Position numbers and translations under genes: made by a program
Notes under the pieces: generated by a model
Databases searched by the model: none
Seen by the model: the letters and a program-made list of their open reading frames with translations, nothing else
What the model was told of the DNA's origin: nothing
In this document: piece after piece, positions 61,375 through 64,000 of the stretch
How positions within the stretch are numbered: position 1 is the stretch's first letter
How the letters are laid out: the number at the start of each line of letters is the position of its first letter
Assembly (NCBI GenBank): GCA_027460525.1
Contig: JAPZAS010000006.1
Span: 44,865-108,864 of the forward strand
Direction of reading: 5' to 3'
Length of the DNA: 64,000 nucleotides
DNA from: Candidatus Methanoperedens sp.
GTDB taxonomy: Archaea; Halobacteriota; Methanosarcinia; Methanosarcinales; Methanoperedenaceae

Positions 61375-63500
61375 ATGGATTTAGCATAGATCCTGATGAA
61401 ATCAATTATCTTTTAGATAAGGGAAAATCAGAACTTAAGAATGTTGACAAAGTTCTTGAGAAGGCGCAAAAATTAAAGGAGCTGGATGAACTAGAAATTG
61501 CTTCACTTCTCCATATAGATCCAAACACCAATAATAAAGATTTTCATAATCTGTTGAAAACTGCAAAGTGTGTCAGGAACGATGCGCTTGGACATCAAAT
61601 AAATCTAATGGTTCCGCTTTACATTACAAATTATTGTATAAACAAATGTCCTTATTGTGCATTTAATAGTAATAATGACAGCCACAGCAGAACCCGTTTA
61701 TTTTTTGACCAATATTGTAAGGAAATTGATTATTTGACGGAAGAAAATAGTTTTAGAACAATAGAATTGGTTTTCTCAGACGACCCGAAAATTGGCACAA
61801 AAGAAATGAAGGAATATATAAGATATTTGAAAAATAAACTAAAGCAGAAAGAAGGTGGAGGGATGATTGGTTTAAACTCTCCTCCTTTATCGAAGGAGAG
61901 TTATAGTTCGTTGAAGAGTGTGGGTTTAGACAGTGTGCTTTCATGGCAAGAAACATATCACAAGAAAACATACGACGAGCTTCATAAAGAGTGTGTTTCA
62001 AAAAAAGATTATCAGTCCAGGTTAGAAACTCAAGAAAGAATATGTAATAGTGGAATAAGAAATGTGGGGATTGGTGTGTTGCTCGGATTATATGATTTCA
62101 AATTCGATATCATGGCATTGATCAAACATGGATTGTTTTTAAGAAATAAATTCAACTGCTTTCCGATATTTGGGATACCTCGTTTGAAAACAGCTAATAA
62201 AATGACATTCCAGCCAAAGCATGAATATCAGGTCTCTGATAACCACTTGAAGCTTATCACTGCAATTCTTAGACTGGCATTCCCATATTCACATATTTTC
62301 ATAAGTACAAGAGAAAAAAAAGAGATGATAATAGAATTGTTGAATGATGGTGGAGGATCTATCACGGCGGCTCTTTGTAGCGTAGCTCCGGGTTATATTT
62401 CCTCTAAGAATTGCGAATTGAGTCAATTCGATGTTTTTTCATACAAACCCGCTGAAATGGAACAAGATTTAGTTAGAAATGGGTTTATTCCTACATATAA
62501 TCCTCCCTTTTTTGATCAGATTAGTTTGAAACGATTAATTACTGAGATATTCGAGGGGAATGCAGTTTTATTTATTGGTTCCGGATTAACAGACATTATC
62601 ATGAATCGTGGCGGTAATTCCTCGATTTATGAAAAGATTGCAGATATTTTAACTATCAAAAATTCTATCACAACGAATGATGATTGCATTTTAGAAGATG
62701 CGATCAAAAAGCGTAGAGGAAGAATTAATCTAATTCAAGAAGATAAAGACATGTTGGAGATGAAATCTGATACAACAATTTACAAAATACATGGTTCCTT
62801 TGATAGAGATTATATTATCTTCAATAAACTCGAGGAGCTTTTTTTCATAAAAACCATTTTATTTGTTGGATATAGTCTGGATGATGATAAGATTAATAAT
62901 ATTATAAAAGATACCAATCGGCATTTAGAGAACAAGGTTCAGTTCTATGCCATTATGAGAGATCCAACAGAATTTGAACTTAATTTTTGGGAGAGTAATA
63001 ATACTATAATTTTTAACATAGATATCAATCACTTCTTCGATATTTTAACTGAAAAACTCCGAACAGATTATAGAAAAGATATCTGCACTTTTGAAGCGAT
63101 TTGGGAAGTCCGCAAACAGATGGAGTTGAGTTCAGTAAGACTAGCAGCAAAATATAGAGATACTCGGAACATAGAGGCTCTAAAGACCATTTTAGGAGAA
63201 TTTGAAAAAGCTCTAGGAGATGAAAAAGCAAAGGAGAAGGATATATGGGAGTATGATTTTGACTTCCATGTGGGGATATCTGTCGCAAGTGGAAACAGTC
63301 TATTCTATGATATTTGCAGATTGTTATATAGATCATTATCTCCGCTAAGCAGACAAGTTCAATCTTTTGAGACTTTACGCCAACACAGCAAAATATTGGA
63401 TGCTATCATCGACAAAGATGAAGAAAGAGCAATTAAACACATGGAAGCTCATATCGATTATGTAAGGAGTGTCTGGGAACAAGGATTTAATGCTAGGTGA
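61371..63500 (+). CDS. Three-part fusion: ThiH/HydG-like radical SAM, SIR2-like domain, GntR-type FCD domain
   Basis: A 709-residue protein with three parts. Residues about 1-385 are a ThiH/HydG-type radical SAM domain with YITNYCINKCPYCAFN (C-x3-C-x2-C, Cys ~89, 93, 96), a GLNSPPLSKESYSSL-type core, and ISTREKKEMIIELLNDGGGS as in the ThiH C-terminal segment; the HydG-specific C-terminal Fe-S cluster is absent. Residues ~386-570 resemble SIR2-type NAD-binding domains (AVLFIGSGL, IYKIHGSFDRDY, ILFVGYSLDDDKI), but the usual TTNYD motif is missing. Residues ~573-709 match the FCD ligand-binding domain of GntR regulators (DFDFHVGISVASGN, HSKILDAIIDKDEE, HMEAHIDYV), without a DNA-binding wHTH. The three are in one unbroken frame. 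Confidence 0.85.
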   Translation: MNGFSIDPDEINYLLDKGKSELKNVDKVLEKAQKLKELDELEIASLLHIDPNTNNKDFHNLLKTAKCVRNDALGHQINLMVPLYITNYCINKCPYCAFNSNNDSHSRTRLFFDQYCKEIDYLTEENSFRTIELVFSDDPKIGTKEMKEYIRYLKNKLKQKEGGGMIGLNSPPLSKESYSSLKSVGLDSVLSWQETYHKKTYDELHKECVSKKDYQSRLETQERICNSGIRNVGIGVLLGLYDFKFDIMALIKHGLFLRNKFNCFPIFGIPRLKTANKMTFQPKHEYQVSDNHLKLITAILRLAFPYSHIFISTREKKEMIIELLNDGGGSITAALCSVAPGYISSKNCELSQFDVFSYKPAEMEQDLVRNGFIPTYNPPFFDQISLKRLITEIFEGNAVLFIGSGLTDIIMNRGGNSSIYEKIADILTIKNSITTNDDCILEDAIKKRRGRINLIQEDKDMLEMKSDTTIYKIHGSFDRDYIIFNKLEELFFIKTILFVGYSLDDDKINNIIKDTNRHLENKVQFYAIMRDPTEFELNFWESNNTIIFNIDINHFFDILTEKLRTDYRKDICTFEAIWEVRKQMELSSVRLAAKYRDTRNIEALKTILGEFEKALGDEKAKEKDIWEYDFDFHVGISVASGNSLFYDICRLLYRSLSPLSRQVQSFETLRQHSKILDAIIDKDEERAIKHMEAHIDYVRSVWEQGFNAR

Positions 63501-63711
63501 TTATCCTTCCAATATCCTCAAGTGTACGGTCAACGATCTTATGGGATTCAGGTTCATGCATCTCAGCAACCTAATCCTTTCAAATAACCGATTCGGGTGT
63601 TTCCCACATTCATTATCTCTCATAACTATATTTTCAAGGCATATTAATTTCTTTAGCAAATATTCTTGTCTCTGTGATAAACCCATTCTGACACAAAATA
63701 AATAGATTTTC
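63501..63711. other. Non-coding sequence between the fusion gene and the MITE-like element
   Basis: This stretch shows no supported gene. Two short frames (63469-63705 plus and 63501-63722 minus) are open but lack recognisable protein character, and the plus one overlaps the end of the fusion gene. It may contain the terminator of that gene. Confidence 0.4.
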
Positions 63712-63820
63712 GGTTCTGTCAAGTCTTAGTCAGCTAAAAAAGAAGCGCTTCGTTCGATATGTCAATCGATACTGATTTAATAAATTATATAATATTAGCA
63801 ACCCAAGACTTGACAGTACC
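63712..63820. mobile_element. 109-bp MITE-like element with terminal inverted repeats
   Basis: GGTTCTGTCAAGTCTT at 63712-63727 is repeated inverted at 63805-63820 with one mismatch (GGTACTGTCAAGTCTT when read on the other strand). The interior is AT-rich and contains a small palindrome (GAAGCGCTTC). No transposase ORF fits inside, so this is probably a non-autonomous element. I could not see a convincing target-site duplication. The word GGTTCTGTCA also occurs at 3268, unpaired. Confidence 0.6.
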
Positions 63821-63862
63821 CTGAGAAGAAATTAATAAATACTCAAAAACCAGTTACATGAT

Positions 63863-63885
63863 GTGATAACACGGGTTCTTATCAC
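63863..63885 (+). promoter_or_regulatory. Palindromic operator-like site upstream of the last gene
   Basis: GTGATAA (63863-63869) and TTATCAC (63879-63885) are a perfect 7-bp inverted repeat with a nine-base spacer, centred about 40 bases before the ATG at 63915. A TATA-like TAATAAATAC lies at about 63831. The site could be a repressor operator or an mRNA hairpin. Confidence 0.5.
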
Positions 63886-63914
63886 AATTTAACAATAGAT
63901 AAAAGGAGGAACAA

Positions 63915-64000
63915 ATGGTAACTTTACAAGCAACTGGGACGGTACGCGGTGTGTTTTTCAGCCTGGGAACCACACCGGCAACCAGCGATCCCAAATTTGA
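63915..64000 (+). CDS. Start of an unidentified gene (partial)
   Basis: The ATG at 63915 follows a strong ribosome site (AAAAGGAGGAACAA). The frame reads MVTLQATGTVRGVFFSLGTT then PATSDPKF and continues beyond the window edge. The Gly/Thr/Val-rich start suggests a beta-rich protein. No identification is possible from 28 codons. Its expression may be controlled by the operator-like palindrome upstream. Confidence 0.65.
   Translation, partial: MVTLQATGTVRGVFFSLGTTPATSDPKF

Noticed and set aside
63501..63722. 73-codon minus-strand ORF and overlapping plus-strand ORF after the fusion gene
   Set aside because: Neither has recognisable protein features, and the plus-strand frame overlaps the 3' end of the fusion gene.

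Overview
The window looks like chromosomal DNA of a euryarchaeon of the methanogen/anaerobic-methanotroph group. The supporting genes are Orc1/Cdc6, RadA, a three-OB-fold RPA, UPF0147, the RNA-ligase partner family, CofC (coenzyme F420), a formaldehyde-activating enzyme (Fae) and archaeal-type signal peptidase. A large multiheme c-type cytochrome inside a cluster of very large exported proteins suggests a Candidatus Methanoperedens (ANME-2d)-like organism. The lineage is an inference from gene content, not from a marker-gene comparison.

Layout. 1-3.2 kb: the end of a CstA-type transporter, a small conserved protein and two translationally coupled ArsA/Get3-like ATPases. 3.4-6.9 kb: small genes (YCII-like protein, methyltransferase, a frameshifted nuclease-like gene, an Fe-S flavoprotein, a tiny Cys-rich protein). 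6.9-16.5 kb: housekeeping genes (pyrF, nadA, hisB, RNA ligase partner, hisF, a CorC-like protein, hisS, signal peptidase), interrupted at 10.5-12.5 kb by a DUF2589 three-gene cassette with its own promoter and an internal 14-bp hairpin. 16.5-18.2 kb: orc1/cdc6 next to an AT-rich intergenic region with four origin-recognition-box-like sites, three on the left in one orientation and one on the right in the other. This is a candidate chromosomal replication origin. 18.2-31.8 kb: mostly information-processing and metabolic genes (UPF0147, Rsm22, phosphoglycolate phosphatase, fae, radA, rpa, pdxS, znuACB, cofC, an Lrp regulator with an aminotransferase), with a small patch of decayed toxin-antitoxin genes at 20.4-21.5 kb.

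32-57 kb is an accessory region of cell-surface genes. It encodes a cytochrome with about 15-17 haems, a methyltransferase with duplicated sugar-binding-like domains, a PrcB-like lipoprotein overlapping a subtilisin, a VWA/IPT giant protein, a sialidase-like propeller protein and a CARDB/GH18/cupredoxin fusion. Six of these proteins, with unrelated N-terminal functions, end in the same roughly 240-residue C-terminal module, in two subtypes. The module looks like a shared surface-anchoring or assembly domain. 57-58 kb holds a decayed MFS transporter and another gene remnant.

58-64 kb holds a pyruvate-kinase C-terminal-domain protein, a nine-repeat HEAT-like protein and a 709-residue protein that joins a ThiH/HydG-like radical SAM domain, a SIR2-like domain and a GntR-type FCD ligand-binding domain. 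A 53-codon ORF is coupled directly upstream of this fusion. A 109-bp MITE-like inverted-repeat element and the start of another gene with a palindromic operator-like site close the window.

The three most interesting candidates for undescribed biology are the radical SAM-SIR2-FCD fusion, the shared C-terminal module of the surface cluster, and the DUF2589 cassette. No CRISPR array, rRNA or tRNA gene was recognised by eye.
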